The notes: generated from the sequence alone by a model not told the origin. Counted from the stretch's first letter, positions 28,917 through 40,632 are shown. The stretch: DNA of 64,000 bases from Ectopseudomonas khazarica (GCF_004521985.1 NZ_SBHZ01000004.1:62001-126000), one strand, 5' to 3'. Translations and numbers: made by a program.

Positions 28917-29102
28917 GAATGTCGATCCTTGAATAGGCGGTAATCGCCAAGGCTACGGGGCGCCGCGGGCGAGGGTCAAGCGCGCCATGGGCGTGAACAG
29001 TCTAGCTGGCGGCAAGCTATGTTGCTCGTCGGGAACAATCGGCCCGGCGCAGCGATGATGGTCCGTTTCCGACGCACGGGTCGAGTTTTTTTGACCTCCG
29101 GG

Positions 29103-29132
29103 TTGGTTTTATTCCATCAGCTTGATTAGACT
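29103..29132 (+). promoter_or_regulatory. Candidate thiC promoter; non-coding gap 28917-29339
   Basis: TTGGTT (29103-29108), 18 bases, TAGACT (29127-29132). A transcript starting about seven bases later would begin almost exactly at the riboswitch P1 helix (29141). The rest of the 423-base gap holds the tolC leader region near 28917-29000, in which I see no further structure, and the riboswitch and expression platform up to 29339. Confidence 0.55.
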
Positions 29133-29140
29133 GCCCGAGT

Positions 29141-31223
<2,083 letters not shown>

Positions 31224-31275
31224 CAGGCCGTCATGGAAGCTTGATCTGGCGGCACTATGCTCGCTAGTGTGACGG

Positions 31276-31321
31276 GTAACGGGCCGCAGTCGGCGGACCA
31301 CAGGTCTGCCGGGCCCGTTAC
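31276..31321. other. Strong long hairpin just upstream of nudF
   Basis: Outer stem GTAACGGGCC (31276-31285) with GGCCCGTTAC (31312-31321), perfect over 10 bases. Inner stem CGGCGGACC (31291-31299) with GGTCTGCCG (31303-31311), nine pairs including one G-U, and an ACA loop. The only unpaired bases are a five-base bulge on the left side. It ends about 17 bases before the nudF ATG, in the thiC-nudF gap. It has no T-run. It may be a thiC transcript-end stabiliser or a nudF leader element. Confidence 0.6.
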
Positions 31322-31338
31322 GACCATCAGGAGTGTCC

Positions 31339-31938
31339 ATGGACAAGAACGACATCGAAATCCTCGCGCGCGAAGCGTGCTTTCGCGGCTTCTACCGGCT
31401 CGACCGGATCAAGTTGCGCCACCGGCAATATGCCGGCGACATGGGCCCGCAACTGACCCGTGAGCTGTTCGTGCGCCACGACGCCGTCTGCGTGCTGCCC
31501 TACGACCCGCAACGCGACGAAGTGGTGCTGATCGAGCAGTTCCGTGTCGGCGCGATGGACAAGGCGGCCAACCCCTGGCTGCTGGAACTGGTCGCCGGCC
31601 TGATCGACAAGGACGAGGAGCCCGAGGAGGTCGCCCGGCGCGAAGCGGTCGAGGAAGCCGATCTGATGCTCGGCCCGCTGTGGCCGATCACCCAGTATTT
31701 CCCCTCGCCAGGCGGCTCCGACGAGTTCGTCCACCTGTTCCTCGGCCGTTGCGACAGCAGTGGCGCGGGCGGCGTACATGGTCTGCCCGAGGAAGGCGAG
31801 GACATCCGCGTGCATGTGCTGCCGCTGGAAGACGCCCTGGCTGCCGTGCGTGACGGGCGCATCAACAACGCGGCCAGCATCATCGCTCTGCAATGGCTGG
31901 CACTGAACCGCGACGAAGTACGAGGCATGTGGTCGTGA
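31339..31938 (+). CDS. nudF: ADP-ribose pyrophosphatase NudF (Nudix)
   Basis: NudF hydrolyses ADP-ribose to AMP and ribose 5-phosphate. The 199-residue product has a Nudix box, GLIDKDEEPEEVARREAVEE then ADL. This fits GX5EX7REUXEEXGU except that the G near the end is D. E. coli NudF has EEAGL there. All catalytic glutamates are kept. ATG 31339 has AGGAG five bases upstream; a GTG two codons earlier is less likely. It overlaps the next gene by four bases. Confidence 0.92.
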   Translation: MDKNDIEILAREACFRGFYRLDRIKLRHRQYAGDMGPQLTRELFVRHDAVCVLPYDPQRDEVVLIEQFRVGAMDKAANPWLLELVAGLIDKDEEPEEVARREAVEEADLMLGPLWPITQYFPSPGGSDEFVHLFLGRCDSSGAGGVHGLPEEGEDIRVHVLPLEDALAAVRDGRINNAASIIALQWLALNRDEVRGMWS

Positions 31939-32381
31939 ACCTGCTACGCGAGCGCTATCGGGTCGACCTGGTCGAGCTGCAGGCCGCTTGCGAGGCCAAC
32001 TACGCCCGCCTGATGCGCCTGCTGCCGCGCATGCGCGAACAGAGCGAGAGCCGCCGTGTCGCCCTCAGCCAGGGCGAGCACCTGCTCGGCATCCTGGCGC
32101 TGGAGGTGCTGGAAAGCTGCCCCTACACCACGACGCTGCGCGTTCGCCAGGAGCACAGCCTGCCCTGGTTGCCCGTGCCACAGCTGGAAGTCAGGGTCTA
32201 TCACGACGCGCGCATGGCCGAAGTGGTCGGCGCCGAGAATGCCCGCCGCCTGCACATTCGCTACCCCTACCCCAACGCGGCGATGCATCAACCGGATGAA
32301 AAGAGCCAGCTCAACCTGTTCCTCGGCGAATGGCTGAGCCACTGCCTGGCCTGCGGTCATGAACCCCAGCCGGTGATGTAG
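31935..32381 (+). CDS. DUF1249 domain-containing protein
   Basis: A soluble protein of 148 residues of the DUF1249 family, which lies between nudF and cpdA in many gammaproteobacteria (E. coli YqiB position). It has the conserved LLERYRVDLVELQAACEANYARLMRLLP-like start and the LEVRVYHDARMAEVVG and YPNAAMHQPDEK segments. Function is not known. The GTG at 31935 overlaps the nudF stop (GTGA) and follows GAGG; a GTG two codons earlier is also possible. Confidence 0.85.
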   Translation: MNLLRERYRVDLVELQAACEANYARLMRLLPRMREQSESRRVALSQGEHLLGILALEVLESCPYTTTLRVRQEHSLPWLPVPQLEVRVYHDARMAEVVGAENARRLHIRYPYPNAAMHQPDEKSQLNLFLGEWLSHCLACGHEPQPVM

Positions 32382-32527
32382 CCCCGCCCACCCGGCGATC
32401 AAGCTTTTCACTCCCTGGCCGATAGCGCGACGTTGTGCCAGTTTCTGTGATCTGTGTCCGCTTCCTGGGTTTTCCCTTTGCTGCGGCAGCCACCATAATT
32501 GCTCTGATTGAGCCCTAGGAGACGGTC

Positions 32528-33343
32528 TTGCCGAGCCTGCCCATCCCATCCGCTGATTCTTCGGTCCTGCTGGTGCAGTTGTCCGACAGTCACCTGTTCG
32601 CCGAAGCGAACGGCAAGCTGCTGGGCATGGATACCTGCGACAGCTTGCAACGCGTGATCGAGCAGGTGCAGCAGGAGCAGCCGCAGATCGACCTGATCCT
32701 GGCCACCGGCGATCTGTCGCAGGACGGCAGCGTGGCGTCCTACGAGCGTTTCCGGCAGCTCACCGCAGCGATCGGCGCGCCGTGCCGCTGGCTGGCCGGC
32801 AACCATGACGAAACCCCGCCCATGCAGGCCGTGTGCAAGGACAGCGAGCTGCTGCAGCCGGTGATCGACCTCGGCGCCTGGCGCATCATCATGCTCGACT
32901 CGTCGATCCCCGGCGCCGTTCCCGGTTTTCTGGCCGACAGCCAGCTCGAACTGCTGCAGCGCGCCCTCGCCGAAGCGCCGCAACGCCACCACCTGGTCTG
33001 CCTGCACCACCACCCGGTGGCCATCGGCTGCAAATGGATGGACCCCATCGGCCTGCGCAATCCCGATGCGCTGTTCGCCATCCTCGACCGCCACCCGCAG
33101 GCGCGCGCCGTGCTCTGGGGGCATATCCACCAGGAATTCGACCAGCCGCGCGGCAACCTGCGCCTGCTCGCCTCGCCGTCGACCTGCGTGCAGTTCGCCC
33201 CCGGCAGCGAGGAGTTCCAGGTCGGCAGCGAGGCCCCCGGCTATCGCTGGCTGCGCCTGCACGCCGATGGCACGCTGGACACCGGGATATCCCGCGTCAC
33301 CGGCATCCACTTCGAAGTGGATTACAGCGTCAAGGGCTATTGA
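32528..33343 (+). CDS. cpdA: 3',5'-cAMP phosphodiesterase CpdA
   Basis: CpdA hydrolyses cAMP and so tempers Vfr/CRP signalling. The 271-residue class III phosphodiesterase has all the metallophosphoesterase motifs in order: DSHLF, GDLSQD, GNHDE, LHHHPV and GHIHQ. The start is a TTG at 32528, six bases after AGGAG; no ATG fits. In P. aeruginosa cpdA is known to be controlled by Vfr. The 146-base upstream gap contains one TGTGA half-site near 32446 but no clear partner. Confidence 0.95.
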   Translation: MPSLPIPSADSSVLLVQLSDSHLFAEANGKLLGMDTCDSLQRVIEQVQQEQPQIDLILATGDLSQDGSVASYERFRQLTAAIGAPCRWLAGNHDETPPMQAVCKDSELLQPVIDLGAWRIIMLDSSIPGAVPGFLADSQLELLQRALAEAPQRHHLVCLHHHPVAIGCKWMDPIGLRNPDALFAILDRHPQARAVLWGHIHQEFDQPRGNLRLLASPSTCVQFAPGSEEFQVGSEAPGYRWLRLHADGTLDTGISRVTGIHFEVDYSVKGY

Positions 33344-33392
33344 GCCAGCGGCAAGCGAGACGTGCAGCCCAACGGCCACCGCCCGGCTTTTT

Positions 33393-33430
33393 CTTGCAGC
33401 CTGCAGCTTGCAGCTTGTAACCGCTTTTTG
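33393..33430. repeat. Intergenic repeat, same family as 18638-18716
   Basis: CTTGCAGCCTGCAGCTTG then CAGCTTGTAACCGCTTTTT in the cpdA-yqiA gap closely matches CTTGAAGCTTGCGGCTTG then TAACTGCTTTAT at 18691-18720. The left inverted arm is not preserved here. Confidence 0.55.
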
Positions 33431-33447
33431 TAGTAGCCTCCCGCTCC

Positions 33448-34059
33448 ATGACTGCATCCATCCTCTATATCCACGGCCTGAACAGCTCGCCGGCCTCGCA
33501 CAAGGCCAGCCAGCTGAGTCGCGCCATGGCCCGCCTGGGCCTGGACGACCGGCTGCGCGTGCCGGCGCTGCATCATCACCCGCGCCAGGCCATGGCCCAG
33601 TTGCAGGCGCTCGTCGCCGAACTGGGCGCCCCCGTGCTGGTGGGCAGCTCCCTGGGTGGCTACTACGCCACCTGCCTGGCCGAGCAGCATGGCCTCAAGG
33701 CACTGCTGATCAACCCGGCGGTACGGCCTCACCTGCGCTTCGACGGCTACCTCGGCCCGCAGAAGAACTACTACAGCGACGAGACCTGGGAGCTCACCGA
33801 GGATCACGTCGCGGCGCTGGCCGAATTCGAGGTCGCGCCCCCCGTCGATGCCGAGCGCTATCAGGTGTGGCTGCAGACCGCTGACGAAACCCTCGACTAC
33901 CGCGACGCCGAGCGTTATTACCGCGCCGGCGCGCTGCGCATCCAGGCCGGTGGCGACCACGGTTTCCAGGGATTCGCCGAGCGTCTTCCGATACTCTTCG
34001 CTTTTGCCGGCATTGACGCCACACTCTGGCGCGATATCGACTTTTCCGCATTCAATTGA
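33448..34059 (+). CDS. yqiA: YqiA-type alpha/beta hydrolase (esterase)
   Basis: The 203-residue protein has the YqiA features: YIHGLNSSPASHKASQL at the N-terminus, the nucleophile elbow GSSLGGYYATCLAE, and a late His (GGDHGFQGF). E. coli YqiA hydrolyses palmitoyl-CoA and p-nitrophenyl esters. It always lies between cpdA and parE, as here, 15 bases before parE. The Ser-His pair is visible; the acidic member is likely in the ALRIQAGGDHGF region. Confidence 0.93.
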   Translation: MTASILYIHGLNSSPASHKASQLSRAMARLGLDDRLRVPALHHHPRQAMAQLQALVAELGAPVLVGSSLGGYYATCLAEQHGLKALLINPAVRPHLRFDGYLGPQKNYYSDETWELTEDHVAALAEFEVAPPVDAERYQVWLQTADETLDYRDAERYYRAGALRIQAGGDHGFQGFAERLPILFAFAGIDATLWRDIDFSAFN

Positions 34060-34074
34060 TGAACAAGAGAGCCC

Positions 34075-35973
34075 ATGGCCCAGCAGAACGCCTATAACGC
34101 CGATGCCATCGAAGTCCTTTCCGGCCTCGACCCGGTGCGCAAGCGCCCGGGCATGTACACCGACACCACGCGCCCCAACCACCTCGCCCAGGAAGTGATC
34201 GACAACAGCGTCGACGAAGCCTTGGCCGGTCACGCCAAGTCGATCCAGGTGATCCTGCACGAGGACAACTCGCTGGAAGTGCTCGACGACGGCCGCGGCA
34301 TGCCGGTGGACATCCACCCGGAAGAAGGCGTTCCCGGCGTCGAGCTGATCCTCACCAAGCTGCACGCCGGCGGCAAGTTCAGCAACAAGAACTACCAGTT
34401 CTCCGGTGGTCTGCACGGCGTCGGCATCAGCGTGGTCAACGCCCTGTCGACGCGCGTGGTGGTGACCGTCAAGCGTGACGGCAGCGAGTACCAGATGAGC
34501 TTCGCCGACGGCTTCAAGGCCAGCGACCTGCAGGTGATCGGCAGCGTCGGCAAGCGCAACACCGGCACCAGCGTGCACTTCTGGCCGGACGCCAAGTACT
34601 TCGACTCCTTCAAGTTCTCGGTCAGCCGCCTCAAGCACGTGCTCAAGGCCAAGGCCGTGCTGTGCCCGGGGCTGTCCGTCACCTTCGAGGACAAGGCCGC
34701 CGGCGACAAGGTCGAGTGGCACTACGAGGACGGCCTGCGCTCCTACCTGGTCGATGCCGTCAGCGAGTTCGAACGCCTGCCCGCCGAGCCCTTCTGCGGC
34801 ACGCTGGCCGGCAACAAGGAAGCGGTGGACTGGGCCCTGCTGTGGCTGCCGGAAGGCGGCGACGCCGTGCAGGAAAGCTACGTCAACCTGATCCCCACCG
34901 CGCAGGGCGGCACCCACGTCAATGGCTTGCGCCAGGGCCTGCTGGACGCCATGCGCGAGTTCTGCGAGTTCCGCAACCTGCTGCCGCGCGGCGTCAAGCT
35001 GGCCCCGGAAGACGTCTGGGAACGCATCGCCTTCGTCCTCTCGATGAAGATGCAGGACGCCCAGTTCTCCGGCCAGACCAAGGAGCGCCTGTCCTCCCGT
35101 GAGGCCGCTGCCTTCGTCTCCGGCGTGGTCAAGGACGCGTTCAGCCTGTGGCTCAACGCCAACCCGGAAACCGGCCTGGCCCTGGCCGAACTGGCCATCA
35201 GCAATGCCGGCCGACGTCTCAAGGCGGGCAAGAAGGTCGAACGCAAGAAGATCACTCAGGGCCCGGCACTGCCTGGCAAACTGGCTGACTGCGCCGGGCA
35301 GAACCCGCTGCGCTGCGAGCTGTTCTTGGTCGAGGGTGACTCCGCCGGCGGCAGCGCCAAGCAGGCGCGCGACAAGGAATTCCAGGCCATCATGCCGCTG
35401 CGCGGCAAGATCCTGAACACCTGGGAAGTCGATGGCAGCGAGGTGCTGGCCTCGCAGGAAGTGCATGACATCGCCGTGGCCATCGGTATCGATCCGGGCT
35501 CGAGCGATCTCTCCGGCCTGCGCTACGGCAAGATCTGCATCCTCGCCGACGCCGACTCCGACGGCCTGCACATCGCCACCCTGCTCTGCGCCCTGTTCGT
35601 GCGCCACTTCCGTACGCTGGTCGATGCCGGCCATGTCTACGTCGCCATGCCGCCGCTGTACCGCATCGACCTGGGCAAGGAGATCTTCTACGCCCTGGAC
35701 GACGCCGAACGCGACGGCATTCTCGACCGCCTGGTGGCCGAGAAGCGCCGCGGCAAGCCACAGGTCACGCGCTTCAAGGGCCTCGGTGAGATGAACCCGC
35801 CCCAGCTGCGCGAAACCACCATGGACCCGAACACCCGGCGTCTGGTGCAGCTGACCCTGGACGACTTCGAAGGCACCCGCGAAGTGATGGACATGCTCCT
35901 GGCGAAGAAACGCGCCGGCGACCGCAAGAGCTGGCTGGAAACCAAGGGCAACCTGGCCGAGGTTCTGGCTTGA
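34075..35973 (+). CDS. parE: DNA topoisomerase IV subunit B, ParE
   Basis: ParE is the ATPase subunit that with ParC decatenates daughter chromosomes. The 632-residue protein has the GHKL ATPase site (EVIDNSVDEALAG, DDGRGMPVDIH, GLHGVGISVVNALS) and the TOPRIM metal site (LVEGDSAGGSAKQARD, DADSDGLHIATLL). The stop overlaps the next ATG as TGATG, so the two following genes are coupled to it, ahead of parC. Confidence 0.97.
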   Translation: MAQQNAYNADAIEVLSGLDPVRKRPGMYTDTTRPNHLAQEVIDNSVDEALAGHAKSIQVILHEDNSLEVLDDGRGMPVDIHPEEGVPGVELILTKLHAGGKFSNKNYQFSGGLHGVGISVVNALSTRVVVTVKRDGSEYQMSFADGFKASDLQVIGSVGKRNTGTSVHFWPDAKYFDSFKFSVSRLKHVLKAKAVLCPGLSVTFEDKAAGDKVEWHYEDGLRSYLVDAVSEFERLPAEPFCGTLAGNKEAVDWALLWLPEGGDAVQESYVNLIPTAQGGTHVNGLRQGLLDAMREFCEFRNLLPRGVKLAPEDVWERIAFVLSMKMQDAQFSGQTKERLSSREAAAFVSGVVKDAFSLWLNANPETGLALAELAISNAGRRLKAGKKVERKKITQGPALPGKLADCAGQNPLRCELFLVEGDSAGGSAKQARDKEFQAIMPLRGKILNTWEVDGSEVLASQEVHDIAVAIGIDPGSSDLSGLRYGKICILADADSDGLHIATLLCALFVRHFRTLVDAGHVYVAMPPLYRIDLGKEIFYALDDAERDGILDRLVAEKRRGKPQVTRFKGLGEMNPPQLRETTMDPNTRRLVQLTLDDFEGTREVMDMLLAKKRAGDRKSWLETKGNLAEVLA

Positions 35974-36956
35974 TGCGCCATCACCTCCTCGCACTCGGTC
36001 TGTTGGCCGGCGTGGCCAACGCCGAGCCGGTGCAGCAGGAAGAGCTGCAGCTGCAGCGCGAGTTCCCGGTAACCCAGATGCCCAGCGGCCACCTGTCCGG
36101 CCTGGCGATGTGCGGTGAAGCCCTGTGGGCGGTGTCCGATCGTGACGACGATCGCCTCTACCAGCTGCACCAGGAGGATGACCTGCTGCGTGCCGAGGCG
36201 GAGACCTTCGTCGCCCCCGAACCGCCGGAAAGCACCCTGCCCTGGGGCCTGCGCATGCGCAACTGGGCGGCCGGGCTGGTACGCGGCGGCAAGCTGGACT
36301 TCGAAGGCCTGTCCTGCGACACGCAGGGCAATCGCTACCTGATCAGCGAGACCCGCGCCGCCGTGCTGCAGGTCGCCAGCAATGGCAGCACCGAGTGGCT
36401 CAACCTGCCCGGCGCCGTGGTCCGCCAGGCCCGCGCCAGCGGCATGCTGCTGCATTTCAACCAGGGCTTCGAGGGCATTGCCGTCGACCCTGCCGGTGAA
36501 CGCCTGTGGCTCGCTGCCGAACAGCGCCGTCGTGGCCTGGCCGTGCTGCATCGGCGTGGCAGCAGCTGGCGCTGCACGGGAGGCTGCGTGCTGACCAGCG
36601 AAGGCGGCGACGAGCCCTCGCCAGCCGCCCTGGGCGGGCAGATGGCCGCACGCGACTTCTCCGGCCTGGCCTACTTCGGCGAGAAACTCTTCACCCTCGA
36701 GCGGCAGTCCCACCGCATCTGTCGGCGCGCGCTGGGCGACGGCGTGGCGGAGCTGTGCTGGTCGTTCGCCGACGAGGCCTTGCGCGAGCCCCGTCGCTAC
36801 GCCCAGGACTACGGCATGGCCGAGGCCCTGTGGATCGACAAGGAAGGCGCCTGGATCGGCCTCGACAATGGCGAACAGCCCCGTGGCGATGGCGAGCAAC
36901 GCCCGATCGTCTGGCGCTTTGCCGCGCCCAGGGGCGGCTGGAGCCAGCGCTCGTGA
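35973..36956 (+). CDS. Esterase-like activity of phytase family protein, secreted
   Basis: The product of 327 residues has a signal peptide (MRHHLLALGLLAGVANAEP) and a beta-propeller-like repeat pattern (GEALWAVSDRDDDRLYQL, LSCDTQGNRYLISETRAAVLQV, FEGIAVDPAGERLWLAAEQR, FSGLAYFGEKLFTLERQSH). This matches the esterase-like phytase family (PF13449), which is often periplasmic or lipoprotein. No active-site motif can be assigned, so activity is unproven. The ATG overlaps parE and its stop overlaps the following gene as GTGA, placing it inside the parE-parC operon. Confidence 0.75.
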   Translation: MRHHLLALGLLAGVANAEPVQQEELQLQREFPVTQMPSGHLSGLAMCGEALWAVSDRDDDRLYQLHQEDDLLRAEAETFVAPEPPESTLPWGLRMRNWAAGLVRGGKLDFEGLSCDTQGNRYLISETRAAVLQVASNGSTEWLNLPGAVVRQARASGMLLHFNQGFEGIAVDPAGERLWLAAEQRRRGLAVLHRRGSSWRCTGGCVLTSEGGDEPSPAALGGQMAARDFSGLAYFGEKLFTLERQSHRICRRALGDGVAELCWSFADEALREPRRYAQDYGMAEALWIDKEGAWIGLDNGEQPRGDGEQRPIVWRFAAPRGGWSQRS

Positions 36957-37477
36957 GCGAGCAGGCGCCTGGCCGCCGCGCCGGACGGGTCATGCTGGTG
37001 CTCGCCTGGGGCGCCGGCCTGCTGCTGGCCACGCACTTCTTCGGCAACTGGGAAGACAGCCAGCGCAACCCGAACCAGACGCCACAGTCCGTGCATGGCA
37101 ACGGCTTCGTCGAGGTCAGCCTGGCCAGCAGTCGCCAGGGCCACTACCTGGTGAACGGCGAGATCGACGGCCAGGAAGTGACCTTCCTGCTCGACACCGG
37201 CGCCACCGCCGTGGCCGTCCCCGAGGCCCTGGCGCGCAAGCTCGGCCTGAAGCGCGGCGCGCCGATCACCCTGAGTACCGCCAATGGCCGCAGCACGGGC
37301 CATCGCACACGCCTGGCGACCCTGCGCCTGGGCGATATCGAACTGCGCGACGTCGCGGCCCTGATCGCCCCCGGCATGGACGGCGACGAAGTGCTGCTGG
37401 GGATGAGCGCGCTGCAACAACTCGAATTCAGTCAGAAGGGCGGCACCCTGGTGCTGCGCCAATCAACCTTGCAATGA
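36953..37477 (+). CDS. Membrane-anchored retropepsin-like aspartic protease
   Basis: The protein of 174 residues has an N-terminal membrane segment (about residues 13-30, [18 protein letters not shown]). Its periplasmic domain has a single aspartic-protease motif, [12 protein letters not shown] with D81, plus a matching [11 protein letters not shown] near the end. This is the bacterial clan AA retropepsin-like family, which would act as a dimer. The GTG at 36953 overlaps the preceding stop (GTGA). It lies eight bases before parC. Substrates are unknown. Confidence 0.85.
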   Translation: MSEQAPGRRAGRVMLVLAWGAGLLLATHFFGNWEDSQRNPNQTPQSVHGNGFVEVSLASSRQGHYLVNGEIDGQEVTFLLDTGATAVAVPEALARKLGLKRGAPITLSTANGRSTGHRTRLATLRLGDIELRDVAALIAPGMDGDEVLLGMSALQQLEFSQKGGTLVLRQSTLQ

Positions 37478-37484
37478 GGCCCGC

Positions 37485-39734
37485 ATGAGCGAATCCCTCG
37501 ATTTGAGCCTGGAAGGCGTGGAACGTCGGTCACTCGCCGACTTCACCGAGCAGGCCTATCTCAACTACTCCATGTACGTGATCATGGACCGCGCCCTGCC
37601 GCACATCGGCGACGGCCTCAAGCCCGTACAGCGGCGTATCGTCTATGCCATGAGCGAACTGGGCCTGGACGCCGACGCCAAGCACAAGAAATCCGCGCGG
37701 ACCGTCGGTGACGTGCTCGGCAAGTTCCACCCGCACGGCGACAGCGCCTGCTACGAAGCCATGGTGCTGATGGCGCAGCCGTTCAGCTACCGCTACACCC
37801 TGGTCGACGGCCAGGGCAACTGGGGTGCGCCGGACGATCCCAAGTCCTTCGCCGCCATGCGCTATACCGAGGCACGCCTGTCGCGCTACTCGGAAGTGCT
37901 GCTGGCCGAGCTTGGCCAGGGCACCGTCGACTGGGTACCGAACTTCGACGGCACCCTCAACGAGCCGGCGACACTGCCGGCACGCCTGCCCAACCTGCTG
38001 CTCAACGGCACCACCGGTATCGCCGTGGGCATGGCCACCGACGTGCCGCCGCACAACCTGCGGGAAGTCGCCGCCGCCTGCGTACGCCTGCTGGACGAGC
38101 CGGGCGCGACCGTCGAGCAGCTCTGCGAGCACATCCAGGGCCCGGATTTCCCCACCGAAGCGGAAGTCATCACGCCCAAGGCGGACCTGCTGAAGATCTA
38201 CGAGAACGGTCGCGGCTCGGTGCGCATGCGCGCCGTGTATCGCGTCGAGGACGGCGACATCGTCGTCACCGCCCTGCCGCACCAGGTCTCCGGCTCCAAG
38301 GTACTGGAGCAGATCGCCGCGCAGATGCAGGCCAAGAAGCTGCCGATGGTCGCCGACCTGCGCGACGAGTCGGACCACGAGAACCCGACTCGCATCGTCA
38401 TCATCCCGCGCTCCAACCGCGTCGACGTCGACGAGCTGATGACCCACCTGTTCGCCACCACCGACCTGGAGTCCAGCTACCGGGTCAACACCAACGTCAT
38501 CGGCCTCGACGGCAAGCCGCAGGTCAAGGACCTGCGCACGCTGCTGCGCGAATGGCTGGAATACCGGGTCGGCACCGTGCGTCGCCGCCTGCAGTTCCGC
38601 CTGGACAAGGTGGAGAAGCGCCTGCACCTGTTGGAAGGCTTGCTGATCGCCTTCCTCAACCTCGATGAAGTGATCCGCATCATCCGCACCGAGGACCATC
38701 CCAAGCCGGTGCTGATGGAGACTTTCGGCCTCACCGACGTGCAGGCCGACTACATCCTCGACACCCGCCTGCGCCAACTGGCCCGCCTGGAAGAAATGAA
38801 GATCCGCGGCGAGCAGGACGAACTGGCCAGGGAGCGCGAGAAGCTGCTGGCCCTGCTCGGCAGCGAAGCCAAGCTGAAGAAGCTGGTGCGCAAGGAAATC
38901 ATCGAGGACGCCGAGAAGTACGGCGACGACCGCCGCTCGCCGATCGTCGCGCGCGCCGAGGCCAAGGCCCTGTCGGAAACCGAGCTGATGCCGACCGAAC
39001 CGGTCACCGTGGTGCTCTCGGAAAAAGGCTGGGTGCGTTGCGCCAAGGGGCACGACATCGATGCCACCGGCCTCTCCTACAAGGCCGGCGACGGCTTCAA
39101 GGCCGCCGCACCGGGGCGCTCCAACCAGTACGCGGTGTTCATCGACTCCACCGGGCGCAGCTACTCGCTGACCGCCCATTCGCTGCCCTCGGCACGTGGC
39201 CAGGGCGAACCGCTGACCGGCCGCCTGACCCCGCCACCGGGCGCCAGTTTCGAATGCGTGATGCTGCCGGAAGACAGCGCCCTGTACGTGATCGCCTCCG
39301 ATGCCGGCTACGGCTTCGTGGTCAAGGGCGAGGACCTGCAGGCCAAGAACAAGGCCGGCAAGGCCCTGCTGACCCTGCCCAACGGCGCCAGGGTGGTACC
39401 GCCCAAGCCGGTGACGAACCTGGAGGACGACTGGCTGGCCGCAGTGACGACCGAAGGTCGCCTGCTGCTGTTCAAGGTCACCGACCTGCCGCAACTGGGC
39501 AAAGGCAAGGGCAACAAGATCATCGGTATCCCCGGCGAGCGCGTGGCCTCACGCGAGGAGTACCTGACCGATCTGGCCGTCCTGCCCAATGGCGCCAGTT
39601 TGGTTTTACAGGCCGGGAAGCGTACCCTGACACTCAAAGCCGACGATCTGGAACACTACAAGGGTGAGCGCGGCCGCCGTGGCAACAAGCTGCCTCGCGG
39701 CTTCCAGCGCGTCGACCAGCTCCTGGTGGAATAG
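37485..39734 (+). CDS. parC: DNA topoisomerase IV subunit A, ParC
   Basis: ParC is the DNA-cleaving subunit of topoisomerase IV. The 749-residue product has the winged-helix domain with [19 protein letters not shown] (the quinolone-resistance region, with wild-type Ser and Glu), and the catalytic Tyr in [12 protein letters not shown]. The C-terminal beta-pinwheel begins near residue 500. It follows the phytase-like and protease genes in the parE operon and is read separately from the PqiC-type lipoprotein downstream, with a 172-base gap in which I see no gene. Confidence 0.97.
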   Translation: MSESLDLSLEGVERRSLADFTEQAYLNYSMYVIMDRALPHIGDGLKPVQRRIVYAMSELGLDADAKHKKSARTVGDVLGKFHPHGDSACYEAMVLMAQPFSYRYTLVDGQGNWGAPDDPKSFAAMRYTEARLSRYSEVLLAELGQGTVDWVPNFDGTLNEPATLPARLPNLLLNGTTGIAVGMATDVPPHNLREVAAACVRLLDEPGATVEQLCEHIQGPDFPTEAEVITPKADLLKIYENGRGSVRMRAVYRVEDGDIVVTALPHQVSGSKVLEQIAAQMQAKKLPMVADLRDESDHENPTRIVIIPRSNRVDVDELMTHLFATTDLESSYRVNTNVIGLDGKPQVKDLRTLLREWLEYRVGTVRRRLQFRLDKVEKRLHLLEGLLIAFLNLDEVIRIIRTEDHPKPVLMETFGLTDVQADYILDTRLRQLARLEEMKIRGEQDELAREREKLLALLGSEAKLKKLVRKEIIEDAEKYGDDRRSPIVARAEAKALSETELMPTEPVTVVLSEKGWVRCAKGHDIDATGLSYKAGDGFKAAAPGRSNQYAVFIDSTGRSYSLTAHSLPSARGQGEPLTGRLTPPPGASFECVMLPEDSALYVIASDAGYGFVVKGEDLQAKNKAGKALLTLPNGARVVPPKPVTNLEDDWLAAVTTEGRLLLFKVTDLPQLGKGKGNKIIGIPGERVASREEYLTDLAVLPNGASLVLQAGKRTLTLKADDLEHYKGERGRRGNKLPRGFQRVDQLLVE

Positions 39735-39906
39735 CGTCGGCAGACATGCCGTCCATTCGTGATATCCGCGCTACCGGCAAGCGGCCAAGGCTGGAGTCGT
39801 AGCGCGGTTTGACGGATGATACGCGCCCTGGGTCATGCGCAAATGACCTCACCTGCATGATATGGGATCGATGTGCAGCTGCCCCAGAAGCGGCTGCCGG
39901 GAACGA

Positions 39907-40626
39907 ATGATGACTGTAGTACGCCCCCTGGCCGTGCTTCTGATGACGCTGCTCACGCTCAGTGGTTGCAGCCTGCTGCAGCAGAAGCCCGTACCGCTCT
40001 ATCAACTGGACAGTGGCAGCGCCGAGACGCCGACCAAGGACAACGGTGTCACGGTCCTGGTCGGCCCGATCAGCGTGGCCGACTACCTGCGCCAGCAGAA
40101 CCTGCTGCAACGCCAGGCCGACGGCAGCCTGGTGGCCGCGCAGAACGCTCGCTGGGCCAGCGGCCTGGCCAACGACATCGACCAGCAGATGCTGCGTCAG
40201 CTGGCCTGGCGCCTGGATAGCCAGCGCCTGGTTCTGGCCCCTGCGGCACCGGGCTTCAGTGCCGATGCCCAGGTCATGCTGACCATTACCCGCCTCGACT
40301 CCGGCCCCACTCAACCGGCCGTGCTGGAGGCCCAGTGGCGCCTGCTCGACCGTCGCGGGCAACTGCGCGACAGCCGCCTGATCCGCCTGGAAGAAGCTCA
40401 CAGCGGCACGCTGGCCGAACAGGTAAAGGCGCAGAGCACGCTGGTGCAGCGCCTGGCCAGCGAGCTGGCCGTCGCCATCCAGCCGATCGCCATCGCCGAG
40501 GACCCGACGCCGGAGCCGCCGCGCCGCAAGCCGCCCGTCGCCAAGGCCAAGCCGGAAGAGCCCGCCGGGCCGAAGATCCCGGTGGCCGAGCCGATCAAGA
40601 TCGATACGGAAGTCTTCCGTTTCTAA
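39907..40626 (+). CDS. PqiC/YmbA-type ABC-transport auxiliary lipoprotein
   Basis: The 239-residue protein has a lipobox LSGC with the acylated Cys at residue 21 (MMTVVRPLAVLLMTLLTLSGC). The body (YQLDSGSAETPTKDNGVTVLVGPISVADYLRQQ) matches the auxiliary lipoprotein family (DUF330) that partners MCE-type lipid transporters such as Pqi. No MCE or permease gene is nearby, so the partner may be elsewhere. ATG 39907 or 39910 could be used. An intrinsic terminator follows. Confidence 0.8.
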   Translation: MMTVVRPLAVLLMTLLTLSGCSLLQQKPVPLYQLDSGSAETPTKDNGVTVLVGPISVADYLRQQNLLQRQADGSLVAAQNARWASGLANDIDQQMLRQLAWRLDSQRLVLAPAAPGFSADAQVMLTITRLDSGPTQPAVLEAQWRLLDRRGQLRDSRLIRLEEAHSGTLAEQVKAQSTLVQRLASELAVAIQPIAIAEDPTPEPPRRKPPVAKAKPEEPAGPKIPVAEPIKIDTEVFRF

Positions 40627-40632
40627 GCAAAA

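Noticed and set aside
33337..35994. An 885-codon minus-strand open frame over yqiA and parE
   Set aside because: It is a shadow of yqiA and parE, both of which have full family motifs.
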